This document shows positions 21,182-32,666 of a DNA stretch of 64,000 nucleotides, piece after piece. How positions within the stretch are numbered: the stretch's first letter is position 1; every line of letters starts with the position of its first letter. The notes under the pieces were generated by a model, which was not told where the DNA came from, searched no databases, and saw nothing but the letters and a program-made list of their open reading frames with translations. The DNA comes from Romanomermis culicivorax (taxonomy: Eukaryota > Nematoda > Enoplea > Mermithida > Mermithidae). The DNA is taken from contig CAWUHX010000036.1 in assembly GCA_963922205.1 (NCBI GenBank), positions 1,364,001 through 1,428,000 on the forward strand, given 5' to 3'. The position numbers and the translations under genes are program-made.

Positions 21182-22150
21182 CTAAGTCGGCTGTGCCACT
21201 GCTGGTTGCGTTTGCCGCGGCACCACGACTACTACTGCAGCTGCTTGCGTAGCAGCGGTGTCCAAAGCTGGTTGTTTTGCTTTGACCACCAGCGCTGGCG
21301 CCTGCGGCTGTGTTTTTACTTGTCCCGACCCTCCGGCTTGCGCCATTTGGGAAGTAGAGGGACAGTTTAATGGCACTTTAGATACCAACTCACCGGCTGG
21401 GGTATAAGTTAGCATATACCCGGGCATTTCTGGAGCAATTTGTCTCTCCCGGAAGCTTTTGCTAAGGAATTCCGGTCTGAGTTCGAGCAGGTTTCGTGGT
21501 GCGTATGTTGTTGGGTAATCGGTCGGTTGTGCGTCTTCCGACATTGGATACTGCAGTCCCGGTCTCAAAGTCTCGAAGCCTACATAGTAAAAGGTTACAT
21601 AAAAGTAAGGGTTTACCTTGTAAGCTGCGTCCTTTAGTAATGATTTGTCGTCACCGATTTGCAAAATTTCTTCGGTTTCTCTAAATTGTAGCAGGACAAA
21701 TCCAAACCGATTTTGCCAGGCGTATACCCCTTTCTTGGTTGGAAAACGGGGTTCCGACAGCGGTAACGTCGCTGCTAATTCTAAATAATAGGCCAGGCAG
21801 TCGCCTGACTTCCAGGACATGCGTTTTATCATCTCCTGGCCTTCTCTAGTATAACTATTCAAAAAGTTATAATTTAGCAGTGCGCTCGTTTCATAATCGC
21901 ACTCCGCTCTCGAGTGAGGCCATGCCAAATAATAGGCCAATGGCATGAATTTACAGATGACCTCTAACTCCACAAAGTTTCGCTCATCTAAAATGCTAGA
22001 TATTTTGGCCAAATTTGGCGTATAAAAATTCATTTTATAGGCCTGTCTATGACCTTCTATACCCACTGGGTAATGGTTATTAGAGGAAAACACTTCCTGT
22101 GGGATATCATCGGGCTTCCCAGCCTGTTGCCAGTATAGCTTAGCGTTTTC
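21182..22150 (-). pseudogene. ORF3 middle part, unrecognised domain
   Basis: It continues the exonuclease frame directly after the TAG at 22151 (next residues ENAKLYWQQ) for about 320 codons, to another TAG at 21182, after which the same frame again resumes. The first 230 residues look globular, with aromatic-rich stretches such as [12 protein letters not shown] and [17 protein letters not shown]. The end is Gln/Pro/Ala/Val-rich and probably disordered. No family was recognised. The TAGs may be decay or, less likely, readthrough sites. Confidence 0.6.
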
Positions 22151-23404
22151 CTAAAGCGCCAAAGAGATTTTACCGTCTAAATCCCAATAGGTTCCACGTG
22201 ATTTGAGATTTTCCAGAATATCTTTAGCGATATTAACCCAGTCTGGTATTAGAACGTCCTGGATTTCGTTGGGATCACTATCCTCAGTGTATCCATCGTT
22301 CTTTAGTGGTTTGCTGTCTCTCGGCAGTAGTGCATAAAAACCACTTGGTAATTGAACTCCTTGGAGACGAAGAGGGTTACACTCCGTAGGCGCGGTATAA
22401 TAACCTGTGTTATTTCCCTGCATCTGTACTGCCCAACAGTTGTACATTTCACATTTCATCATATGGTACACCATATTAGGCTGTACCTGATCGGTTTCCA
22501 TTACTGGGGTGCCTAGCCGCATTTCTCTGTTTACGTTGCCTGGTATCATTAGATATTGTTGATAAAAGTGTAAGGCAACGGTATTGATCTGTTTGGGATC
22601 AACCTTGTCATGATCGAAAATCTGCATTTGCATTAGCAGTTGATTGGCCATGCCATAGTGAATCATGGCAAACATAACCAATAACGAATAATATGCGTCT
22701 AGAGCTGCATACCTCAGCTCTTCCGGCAGTATTCTTTTCTTGGCAAACTGATCACGGTTCGCCTTTAGTGAAAAATCATATTGATAGGGGCCCACGTCTA
22801 TCAAATAAAATTCCGTGACCAGTCCCTTTAACCGAAAGGTTTCGGGACAAATACCTGTTTGAAAACACTTTTTCTCCAGGTTAACCCCTACCATGGTTAG
22901 GGCGAAACAGTCTAAATCAAAGTACCGACCTTTGGTCTTCCTAAGATGTTCCCTTAAGGGGACATTTTTGTCCCTGTCCTTATTATCTCGCCGTGCACCA
23001 CATACGTTATAAATACTTACCAAGTCCTCCAGTACGGAATATCCGGCGAACAGCATGTCGGAATTGAGGAAGTCGTGGAGGCTTGTCCATTCCTTGAGCA
23101 TCATGGTTGTCGTATCAATAACGTACGTTTGACCGTTGGTTAGGGCGAAGCTTACGTAGCGGGCAAATTGTTTTCCCATTGGATTTTCGACCTCTCTCGT
23201 TTTGAACAAGGCGGCGACTTTATCCTGATGGACTTTCTCTACGTCAAATCCACAAACTAGTTGTCCTCTGAAGATTGATACTTCTCGGATAAAGTGGAGT
23301 ACTTGGCTGACCTTCCCGATGTCTACCATTCGAGGTTCCTTGGGATTAGCCAGCCAGTATCCAAAAGTGGCTTTGAACCACTGGTCCAGTTCGTGAATTC
23401 TCAC
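22151..23404 (-). CDS. ORF3 N-terminal part: DEDDy 3'-5' exonuclease (RNase D/WRN-like)
   Basis: An open frame of 417 codons on the minus strand between integrase and the 3' LTR. The three Exo motifs are in order: Exo I GFDVE (D54, E56), Exo [12 protein letters not shown] (D127), and Exo [11 protein letters not shown] with Y232-x3-D236, the tyrosine form of the DEDD family. LKGLVTEFY at 193-200 matches the conserved helix before Exo III in RNase D/WRN-type nucleases. The fold hydrolyses 3' ends of RNA or single-stranded DNA. It ends at an in-frame TAG, and the same frame resumes at once. All catalytic residues are present although neighbouring gag-pol is broken. DEDDy ORF3s have been reported in bdelloid rotifer LTR and Penelope-like elements; the role there is unknown. 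Confidence 0.82.
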   Translation of the reverse strand: MRIHELDQWFKATFGYWLANPKEPRMVDIGKVSQVLHFIREVSIFRGQLVCGFDVEKVHQDKVAALFKTREVENPMGKQFARYVSFALTNGQTYVIDTTTMMLKEWTSLHDFLNSDMLFAGYSVLEDLVSIYNVCGARRDNKDRDKNVPLREHLRKTKGRYFDLDCFALTMVGVNLEKKCFQTGICPETFRLKGLVTEFYLIDVGPYQYDFSLKANRDQFAKKRILPEELRYAALDAYYSLLVMFAMIHYGMANQLLMQMQIFDHDKVDPKQINTVALHFYQQYLMIPGNVNREMRLGTPVMETDQVQPNMVYHMMKCEMYNCWAVQMQGNNTGYYTAPTECNPLRLQGVQLPSGFYALLPRDSKPLKNDGYTEDSDPNEIQDVLIPDWVNIAKDILENLKSRGTYWDLDGKISLAL

Positions 23405-24657
23405 GACCCTTTTGACGTTGTAATCTAAACATTATAAGATACTATTAATTTCTGTGCTTATTCCCCTTTTTTCAGTGTATTTTTGGGTCTATACTACACC
23501 AGCACCACAACACCAAGCGGGTTAAGTTTCGCAGAAAATAAATTTAGTGCAGGCTTGTTAGGTGAGCCACTGATATACAAACATTGAGCTGGTAGGCAAC
23601 TAACACCTTACCAAATCTTACCCTTGCTACCTCTATATGTTGGGGAGGGTAGACCTGATCCGATTGTCCACCACTTGATCGGACACCAATCTCTGACCAG
23701 CTGCTTGAGTGACCAACTACGCTCCATTTATGGCGCTGTATTTACAATTTTTATAGCGCTCCAGATTGATAATTTTAAATGATTTTGATATCAAAAAAGT
23801 GATATAATTTGATTTAATTTTTGAAAATAAATAATTTTTGATAAATTTTTAATGATAAAACTTTGAACTGGCTGAACCCAAGGTTCTAGGTTTCCCTTGA
23901 ATCGTCTAGCTCTCGGTGGTATCAGGTATATTTCCAAATTTGGAAATTCCTTGACTGGCTTTGAGCTTCCGAATCTCAGTACTCCCATTTTTTGTTCCCT
24001 CTAAGTTCTAACCTCGTCTGCCCTTTGGGGCACCGAGCTGGTCTTCCAGTGACTTCTGGGCATTACCTGCGGTTTCCAAAAGTATGATAAAATTAAGTTC
24101 AAAACTTACCGTCAATGAAGAAAAACCAGTTGTCTTGCCAGTGCTGGGCTCTGCCAAATTCTACGTGACGCTCTGTGTGCGACCACTCGCGCGTCGGAAC
24201 TTGTTGGCGGTTCCACGCGCCCTTTCCCATTTCTTTTCGCTTGGAAATGTTTTTCTTTTCAAATAATAATAAATTTGTAAAAATTTAAAATTTTTGAATG
24301 CTGAAAAAGTTTTATCTAGCAGTTTAACTAATTTCCTTTTTACCGCGGTTCGGGGAATGTTTTACTTCTTCCTTCCGATGGAAGTTTAGAATTCAGATAA
24401 GCGGGGCAGCTATTATTTGATTTTGGAAAAAATGAAAAATTTGAAAATTATATTTCTTGGAAAAATGTCCGAAATGTTTTGGGTTGTCACTTTGGTCTAA
24501 AATTCCAAAGAATTTTTCCCGAAGTCTGAGATAAATAGAAAAAATTTACAAAACAAATATGAATAATATTCAAACACGATAAATATTACAAAATAATACA
24601 TATTTAATTTAAAATAAGTACCTACACGCGCGAGATATGTACATAAATAAAGAATAA
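23405..24657 (-). other. Non-coding gap between integrase and ORF3
   Basis: 1.25 kb without a convincing frame. It includes a very AT-rich part (24,240-24,640). Its position upstream of ORF3 would suit a leader or promoter for a separate or spliced ORF3 transcript, but I see no decisive splice or TATA signal. Confidence 0.45.
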
Positions 24658-25840
24658 TCAGTGCGAGATCGCGCATAGATTCGCCTCGAGCGAATTTCCA
24701 AATGATTTCATTTGGTTTGGCGCTCCAGTCGTAACTGTTTGCGCCATATTGGAAAGTGACGTGTTTTTGTCACGTGGCGCGTCCTGATTGGCTCGCGCTA
24801 TTCGTGGCAAGACTATCGTGGTGTCGTAACAAAAATGTTTCAACCTGCTGATTGAAACAATTTGACGATTTAGCGGGTTGTCCCAATGTACAATGGTGAC
24901 AACATTCTCCCCTTCTCGCGAAATGTCTGTAATTATGAACGGACCGGACCATGGTAGTCCTAATTTTTTCTGCTTATCTACTTTGAGCTGAACCCATTTT
25001 GTTTTGACTTTTTATCGAAGTATTTCTTCGATTTTTCAGCAGCACTCTGGATATTTTTGGCAATATCGTCGTAAAAGTTGACTAAGTGTTTGGTCAACAC
25101 AAATTTGTATGCCTCTGCATTGCCGTCCGGCATTACAATATCATATGCTTTGATAAGTTCAACCCTAAGGTTGCCTCGTGACCTCTAAGTAATGAAAATA
25201 GGGATTGCCCCTTTGCTGCATGTGGTGTGGCATTATAGGCAAGCATCACGGCTCTCAAATATCTTGGCCAATTATCTTTTTCCTCAATGGCCACTTTTCT
25301 GAGCTGCTTGATGAGTGTCTGATTAAACCTTTCTACCATACCATTTCCTTGTGGATGGTAGGCTGTTGTATAAATTTTTTGACACTCTAGTAACTTGCAG
25401 ATTTCCTTCATTAGATCTGAGGTGAAACAACCTCCTCTATCACTGAGTAATCTCCGTGGAGTCCCGTGTCTAAATACAATTGATTGTAGAAAAGTATCTA
25501 CAACGGTGCTAGCTGACTGATCCGGGATCAGTTCAGCTTCAACCCACTTTGTAAAATAGTCCTGAAAGACTATGACATGCGGTCTCTTCTCACTTAGTGG
25601 AGAAATACTCACAATATCCACTGATACTATATCAAAGGGACCTTGTGGAATAATAGGTATCAGTGGAGGAATTTCCGTGTTTCCCTGATTAGCCATTTGA
25701 CATACTGTGGAGGAATTTGACCCCTGATGAGTCATCATTACGGCACTGTGGTAGTGGTGCAAAGTATTGTCCCTTAGGCAAGACGGGACGACCACTTGAT
25801 CGTCGGATCCCTGTCCGGCTTGGCGGTATAACACTTCATT
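24658..25840 (-). pseudogene. pol: integrase (zinc finger lost, frameshifts)
   Basis: The core starts at about 25,840 (NEVLYR). A DDE catalytic domain is visible: first aspartate in FDIVSVDIVS, second in RLLSDRGGCF, glutamate in GNGMVERFNQT. The N-terminal HHCC zinc finger is truncated; LHHYHSAVMMTHQG runs almost directly into the linker before the core, with no CPxC pair. After 25,160 the frame shifts and continues as KAYDIVMPDGNAEAYKFV. The C-terminal GPF/Y-like module KLGLPWSGPFIITD and VSISRLKHF follow, and the frame ends at 24,658. Integration activity is unlikely. Confidence 0.82.
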
Positions 25841-26505
25841 TTGGATATAAAATCCACATGATACTTGGTTGTCCCATTTGGACCGAATCTATCAAAGTAT
25901 GGTTGCAATACCTCATCTTTTCTCTGCAGGAGGGCCATGAGATCATCTCTAATTAATCCTTTTGGCAACTCGTTTTCTTTGGGATCTGCCAAAGTAAACT
26001 CTGATTCTTTTTCTGGGTATAACCAGCTAACTCTTTTTTCCTTACCTTTTTCCTGGTTTCCCCTACTTACCGTTTCTTTACCCTGATTGCCATCAGGCTG
26101 GACCTGAGCCTGATTATCTTTTTCCGCTTCTTTCGCCATGCTCCTTGTCGTTACGGCATTTACCAAGTCTGCAGGTGAGATTGATTCTGGATCACCCTCA
26201 GAATCTTCTGGATAAATTTGGGTGAATCTCAGACTTATATCAGTCCTCTGATTTTTCTTACCTTTCTGCTCTGAAAATAATGGAGTACCGTCTTCAGGAT
26301 TCTGATCTGTCAGAATTCTGAATCTCTTCACCAAATTGAGATGCTTTTTCTCGATAAGCTGTGCTTCTAGATCTTTCAGATTTCCAGACTCTCGTTTATC
26401 CTCTGAGAACATGTGTTCCCATTTTGGCAGTATCTTTTCTGCTTGATCATCTGGTTCATCCATCCTAGACAAAAAGTCTGCCATAGCATTCTGTTTTCCA
26501 GGCAC
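25774..26505 (-). pseudogene. pol: RNase H-integrase spacer
   Basis: Begins with the conserved VPGKQNAMADFLSR motif that normally follows the RNase H of Ty3-like elements. It continues as a charged linker of about 200 residues that I do not recognise. It is in frame with the RT part after the TAA at 26542. Near 25,840 the coding frame changes and the integrase continues in another frame, so one frameshift separates the two. Confidence 0.7.
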
Positions 26506-27936
26506 ATACTCTAGTTTATGGTTGAACTGAGAGATGAACGATTACCATCTTTTCAATTTACCATTGGTCATTGCATTAACCTTCATGGACAACAACAGTT
26601 TGTGATCAGTTCTTATGATCACTCTATGACTTACTAGGTAGTGCTTGTATAACTTTAAGCCATACACTATTGCCAAGCACTCCCTTTCCGTGGCTGACCA
26701 CTTCTTTTCATCGGCTTTTAAAATTCTGCTATTATAAGCAATTACACAGCAGTCTGACTTGGTCTCCTCATAGAGAACTGCTCCTAGTGCCGTTCCGCTG
26801 GCATCTGTCTGAAGGACAAAGTCCGCAGACCCGTCCAAAACCGGATACCTTAGAAAAGGGACTGACAATAGTGCTTCTTTTAGGCTCCTAAAAGCCTGAT
26901 GGTGAACCTCCGTAATTTCCCAAACACAGTTCTTCCTAGTTAATTTATACAATGGTTCAGCGTGTTTAGCCAACCCTGGTATGAACTTTTTACACCACTG
27001 CAACATTCCTAAAAACCTTTGCAGTTTACATTTAGACTCTGGGAATGGGAAATCATTAATAGCTTTGACCTTTTTCGGATCTGGGGAAACTCCATCCGAA
27101 TTTAAGATGTGTCTTAAAAAATGAACTCTCTCCGGCAGAAATTCACACTTCTCCGGCTTTAAGGTCAAATGAGCCTTTCTTAGAGCCTGCAGGACTAGCT
27201 CTAAATTAACTAAGTGTTCCTCAAACGTATTTGAGAACACTATTATATCAACTATATATACTAGACAGATTTTCCATACATATGGATGCAAAACTCTTTC
27301 CATCATACGCTGGAACTCTGCTGGCGCATTCTTTAGGCCAAAGGGCATGACTTTTAATTGAAGGCATATGAAAGCAGTTTTTTCCTTGCTTTCTTCATCC
27401 ATTGGCACTTGCTAATACCCTGACTTGAGATCTAAGGTGGTATAAAACTTTGCTTTACCTAAACAGTCCAGATAGTCATCCATTCTAGGAATGGGATACT
27501 TATCATCCTTCGTAACATCATTTATACCCCTAAAGTCCACTACAGGTCGCTTGGTACCATCCTTTTTACCTACAAAGAATAACAGAGCTGCCCAAGGCGA
27601 CTTTGATGGCTCAATTACACCCTTTTTGAGCATATCTTGAACATGCTCATGAACATGTGGTTGTAAATTTATGGCAGTCCTGTGGTACCTTTTTGCCACA
27701 GGTGCTGCATCCCCTGTATTTATTTTACAGGTTAAATAGGGGTGTAGTAGTTGGAGGATCATTGGGCAAGCTGAACACGTCTCTATATTTCGCGAGACAT
27801 CGTAGAGCTTGCTCCAATTGTTCAGATGGTATGTTGGATTTAGCCAGCAAAGCTTCCTTGAATTCTTTCTCATCCAATTGAGTTGAATCAGGTCTAGTCT
27901 GGACTGCACAGGTTTGCAGCTTCTCCAAATCCTCAA
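26440..27936 (-). pseudogene. pol: pol: reverse transcriptase and RNase H
   Basis: It continues in the same frame as gag after the TAG at 27937. RT landmarks in order are KGVIEPSKSPWAALLFFVGK, KRPVVDFRGINDVT, KFYTTLDLKSGY, VMPFGLKNAPAEFQRMM, the active-site box LVYIVDIIVFS, FLGMLQW, and then RNase H with LQTDASGTALGAVL and TERECLAIVYGL. Two in-frame stops interrupt it, a TAG at 27412 just after KSGY and a TAA at 26542 after RNase H. The RT active site reads YIVDI where the family normally has two adjacent aspartates, so the enzyme should be dead. RT type and domain order fit Ty3-like elements. Confidence 0.9.
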
Positions 27937-30900
27937 CTATCTTCCCCTTAGTTGATCTTGGTTATCGGCATCACACAACACTGAATTGGTATGGCCAATT
28001 ATTTGATTACTTTTCAAATGGCATCGTGATCCTATGTTGTTGGATACCATAACTACAAAATCATCTTTTGTACCATCTACTATGGCATTATCTATGTGGA
28101 ACCTTTCTTCATTTTCTTCAGACTCTATAATGATTCCATATAAGCGATTTTCGCCTACCTTATCCCAAAGTTTTGCTCTCAGAAGTATATCAGTACCACT
28201 TGGTAAGTAGATGAGATTCACACTCACCACTGGCACCGAAACCTTTAGCAGGCAAATCTTTGGCTGATACTGGTCGGTGGCACTCATCGTGGATTCTGTG
28301 GCACTCGTGGTCATGACCTCTCCACAATTCATTCGAAGCTGGTCCAGCCTCATGTATATCCGCTGCTGACGGTTGTTGAGCATCATCGTCCTATTCCTGA
28401 AGTCTATTATGGCTCCTACCTGAGGATGAGCCAAAAAGTCTGTTCCCACAATTATGTTTTCACCTGCTTTAGGTATAACAATTGCTTTAACGGGGAACTG
28501 TCCACACAATGTATCCATCCTAAATTGGATATACCCATGGGCTTGGACTGTCTTACCATTGGCTACAGTAACATTTAATATCCTCCGATATTCAGTGTAA
28601 TCCGGGCCCAGAGTTTCTTTCAGAAACTTAGCCGACATAAGAGTGCACTGAGCTCCTGTGTCAATTAAAGCCAGTGTCTTACAACCTCCTATAACAACCT
28701 CAATGTGGAACGGGGCTGTTCTGGGGTATGTATCCAGCAAATGTTGTTCCTGAGGACTAGCTGGTGTGCCTCTCTTTACTACTTGTACCGATGGTACTAC
28801 CATTTGTGATGCAATTGCATTCATTTGAACAATGCTACCTAATACCACATTTGGGCAACTCACTCTCTGATTTACTTCACCCAAAGGATTCATTTGTGAT
28901 TGCCTTGCAACCATTACACTCGAACAATCCTTCTGGGGCAGCTGATTTGTGAATTCACCCTGTTGAAGAGTCTGAGTTGGACCCGTAATAGCCTGATGTA
29001 GCTGAAGTTGCTGTAATGCAGCTTGCTGTTGGTATTGCTGCATCTGTTGGAACTGCTTCTGCAGCTCCTTTTGCTTTTTGAATTCCAGAAATTCATTATA
29101 ATCGGAATTCTGTAAGTAACTTTCATGGCTATCCTGATAACCTGAATAGCCTATATTATACACACCTCTACCTCTGCTATTAAAATTGGCATTTGGGTAA
29201 CCTCCTCTACCTCTATAGTTACCTCTAGCAAAATTGTTAAAGCCTCCCCTGTTGAAGCTAGGGAAGCTGGCTCTGCCTCTGCTCCTGCGCTCGGACAACA
29301 CTCTCAATGTCCTGCAGTCTGCAGTATTATGTGTTATTTTCTTATGGAACTCACACCATGGCTTTGTTGGATCTCGGGAAACTTGACCTCCCTGGATGGT
29401 GCCGGGTATGGCCACATCAGACCGATTTTCCATTTGCCTATTATCAACCTTTTGCTGGAGCTGATCGAACCTTTCAACCAGTTGTACCATCTCCTTAGAT
29501 ATTTTTAATAGAAGGGATTCTTTCTTACCTTTTTCGGTCTGACCCCTAGGGGCTTCCCGAGCTGGAATCTCTTCTCTTTCAGGAGAATCACTCCTTGACA
29601 TTTGGGTTTGGGCCGGTACCTGATTACCTACAGTTTGATATGGTTGCTGAAACCTTTGTCTCTGGCCTTGTTGATATACCTCTAACTGATTTCCAGCAAC
29701 TATGGCAATTTCAGGATCATGCCCACTAGGCATACCTACTTCATTAATAACAATGGGGACCTGCCGTGTACCCTTGGGTCCGTATCTTTGAAAGGCATTT
29801 CTGTACCTACGTTCAATGTCATGAACCTCTACTGCTAAGTCATACCAGGTTCTAAAGGTATGTTTTGAATTTTTCACTTCAGACTGAAAGATGGGATCAC
29901 TCTTGTATATAAAGGTGTTGATAATCAGTCTCTGTATTGACTGATAGTCTAAATCACCCTTTACTAGTTCCACTAGAATACTACTGACCCTTTTTAAAAA
30001 CTCTAGGGCCTGTTCATTGGATCTTTGTTGGATCTCAAACAACTCCCTGGTTAACATTTCCAGGTTACACTCTGATGCAAAGACATTTATGATGGCTCTC
30101 CTGGCCTCCCTATAGGTCATGTTGTCTCCTGCAACAGCCTTCGGTCTACCTTTAGAAAGCCTCAGCAGTGCTTCATATTTGGCTGATTCCGGTGTATCAC
30201 CACAGAATTCCCCTTCAAGTGCTGTTAAGAAACTAAGCACCTGATGATTTACCATACCATCATCTAAAATTTTGGGTAACACCCCTTTAACGATATTCCT
30301 AACTACAATCTCTTGTGCCAAATTATTTATTGGCATTTCCCTCTGATCATAAGCTGCTGTTAATACTGGATCAATATCAGAGTTGAGGGATTGCAGCATA
30401 ACTCTATTTGGATCTTGTTGAGATGGTAGGCCTCCTTGATTTGATGGTATGGGGTCTCTGTCAAATCTATAATCCCTATATGGGAAACATGCCAGTTGAT
30501 CTGGTCTAAGGGTATTTGGATCAACTATATTTCCTCTACCATCATAGACCACTCTTGTTAAAGTTGGATGCTGTGAAGCTATCTGATTTGAATTTCTGAA
30601 GTCTGCCGATTGCTAAGCTCCCTCGAATCAAAAATCTCCTGCTGGACCTCTCCAACTTTTAGGCTCAAAGTTAAGCCTTTGCCCTTCATCAATTTCAGGC
30701 CTATTACTATGCCCTGAGCCTGCATTCCTTTCAGCATAGAGACGGTTGTCTCTTTCTGCACCCCTAACAGATGGTCTAACCTGTCTATCCGGCTCCTGTC
30801 GGCACCTGTCGGCTTCCCTTTTATTGTCCTCGGTGGCGGCATTCGCGATGATGTTAAACAAAGCTTTGATGGTCCCTTTCAATTCGCGTAGCTGCATCGC

Positions 30901-31452
30901 CAACTCTTCATTAGACATTTTGGGAGCTCTTTCCTGCGGCTGAAATCGCTCTTGCTCCTGGGGGATCCTCTCTAATCGTTGATCGATTTCGGGGTCCCTT
31001 TCTTCCAAATTCGGTTGAAGTTTGGGCGTAATAACATCCCTTTTCGGTCCTGCTAATTCGACCTTTGGCGGTGACCTTTTCAAATTTCGCGGCGGCGGTC
31101 TATCGGCGTCTGGGTTTGGATTCGCCGGTCCTGCCTCTTGCGGATTGATGGCAATCACTGGTGGGCAGTCAATTGGTACGCCTGCATCTTGCGGTGTAAA
31201 ATGCATTGCATTCTGTTGCAATGGTTAAACCCTTGCGGGAGTTTGATCTGGGATCAATGGGTCCGGAGCAGCATGCCGTTGCTGACCTCCGTCTCCCAAA
31301 TTTACTAGATTCTCAGCACTCGCCACTCTGGGTGGTGATCTGTGCAAAGTATTACCTCTCGGTATTCTTTCGTTAGGCATTTTAAATCCTGATAACTTTC
31401 TGTAGAAACCTGGAGGATTTTCTTTTCTCCTAGTCTGAGTAGGAAGTTCCAT
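27937..31452 (-). pseudogene. gag: gag-protease of the large LTR retrotransposon
   Basis: One reading frame begins with ATG 24 bp inside the 5' LTR and runs to a TAG at 27937. In-frame stops break it at 31225 (TAA), 30628 (TGA) and about 30616 (TAG). The last 871 codons are open. In that part a capsid-like region lies at residues 80-290, followed by a variant zinc knuckle C-x2-H-x4-H-x4-C at 400-413 (WCEFHKKITHNTADC), an RG/Gly-rich basic stretch at 421-463, a Gln-rich stretch at 490-540, and an aspartic protease motif LIDTGAQ at 629-635. The capsid and knuckle have relatives at 46.4-48.8 kb. The pol frame follows in phase after the TAG. Confidence 0.85.
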
Positions 31453-31456
31453 GATG

Positions 31457-31474
31457 AGGAGTTAAAAGCCACCA
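31457..31474 (-). promoter_or_regulatory. Candidate tRNA primer-binding site
   Basis: Two bases inside the 5' LTR the minus strand reads TGGTGGCTTTTAACTCC. It begins with the TGG expected of a site pairing with a tRNA CCA end. I could not assign the tRNA. Confidence 0.4.
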
Positions 31475-31476
31475 CT

Positions 31477-32096
31477 TGTTGTGAAGGTCTTTTCTTAGGA
31501 GGTTTAAAAAAAGATGGAGGCTTCGGGTCTGAACTGAACTGTTAGAACTACTCCCTTGGCTAATCCTCGGTGATAGTGCAACAGTCTGGTTATCCCCGAT
31601 CTACAACAACAAAGATTACTTAAAACCTAAATGCGGGCCTCACCAGAGAGCTCCGCAGTCTCCTAGCTGGGACAAGGAATCCTCTCAGGGATAAACTTAC
31701 TTGAGTGTAACCCTTAGTGGGTTTCCCAAGGCTTGCTGGCTGCAAGCTGGCGCCTGGGCCTCTGGCCCTCCGCCTTCGACGATCGGAATTATCTAAATAA
31801 GAAACGAATATGTTAAACAATAATTCCAGCGAAATACTAAAAGGAATGTAGGAACACCACAGTTGATAACATGTAAAATAAAGTCGAAGTGCTGGGAAAA
31901 CTTTTATGGACGCCAGCAAAATAAACAAGAATATAATGAAAAAGACGATAATAGTGAAAGAATGATAATCACTATCTTTTTTTGGTCTTTCTGTGGCGCT
32001 CCACTTCTATGCAAATGTCTGTGCCGCTGGTCGTCCATTTGTTCGATTTGCATGGCGATTTCCCCATGCGATTTGCCATCAACAGGGTGCCCAACA
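31477..32096 (-). repeat. 5' LTR of the large retrotransposon
   Basis: 620 bp, starting with TG and ending with CA on either strand. It is the upstream LTR in element orientation and is followed immediately by the candidate primer-binding site and the gag start. Its 3' copy is at 16443-17063. Confidence 0.93.
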
Positions 32097-32666
32097 TGAA
32101 GATTACTAATTGATGAATGGGATGAGGAACTTCAAATCATGAAAACCATGCACACTTAACTCCCGATGTGTCACACCAGAGAATTTTTGAACAAAGAAGC
32201 TACTGAAATGTTGGAAAATGTATTCTAGAGATAATTTGTAATACTTTCAGTTTAGATTTTTCCTAGAAAAATGATGGTATTAAATAAATGTGTGGAGAAA
32301 TCTGGGAAAAACCAGCAAATTCGTATGAAAATTCTAATTCACACTACAAAGTGACGAGTTTTACTCACTTTAGCAGGGACATATAAGATTGATGGAAACG
32401 ATCAGGGACAACCGAGAAATCAAAGTAAACTTCTTTTTGGCTGCGCTTCAGCTAAATTGTAGTCAATATTATAAACTATTTTCTTTGCCGGCGCGGAGCA
32501 CCGGAAAAATTTGAGATTTTGACCATGTAAATTGCACCAAAATGCACCTTTTCATCAATGCCAGCAGTAGAAACGCCCAAAAAAAATTCCGTTCTGTGCG
32601 GAAAATGCCCGAAAATTTTTCCGCACAGCCCAAAAAAAGTCCGCACTGTGCGGAAAAAAAGCCCTG

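Larger units (their letters stand above)
16443..32096 (-). mobile_element. 15.65-kb LTR retrotransposon with exonuclease-bearing ORF3
   Basis: Two direct repeats of 621 and 620 bp (TGTTGTG...CCCAACA) bound the element. A 4-bp TSD TGAA is at 16439-16442 and 32097-32100. On the minus strand the order is 5' LTR, gag-protease, RT, RNase H, integrase, a gap of about 1.25 kb, then a large ORF3, then the 3' LTR. RT-RNase H-integrase order and the DTGA protease are Metaviridae/Ty3-like. By eye the LTRs differ at about 27 positions, roughly 4%, so the insertion is not recent. Its coding part is broken by stops, a frameshift, a hAT and a MITE. Confidence 0.93.
15952..32666. mobile_element. X-family hAT-like element hosting the LTR retrotransposon
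   Basis: The left end CAGGGTTTTTTTCCGCAC matches the reverse complement of the right end, CAGGGCTTTTTTTCCGCAC, allowing one indel. The flanking 8-mers ATTGATTC (15944-15951) and ATCGGTTC (32667-32674) match at 6 of 8 positions. Without the retrotransposon the element is about 1.06 kb. It holds GTGCGGAAAA subterminal repeats and the GGCGCGGAGCACCGG hairpin but no transposase. Related copies are at 13331-14330 and 36427-37922. Confidence 0.8.
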
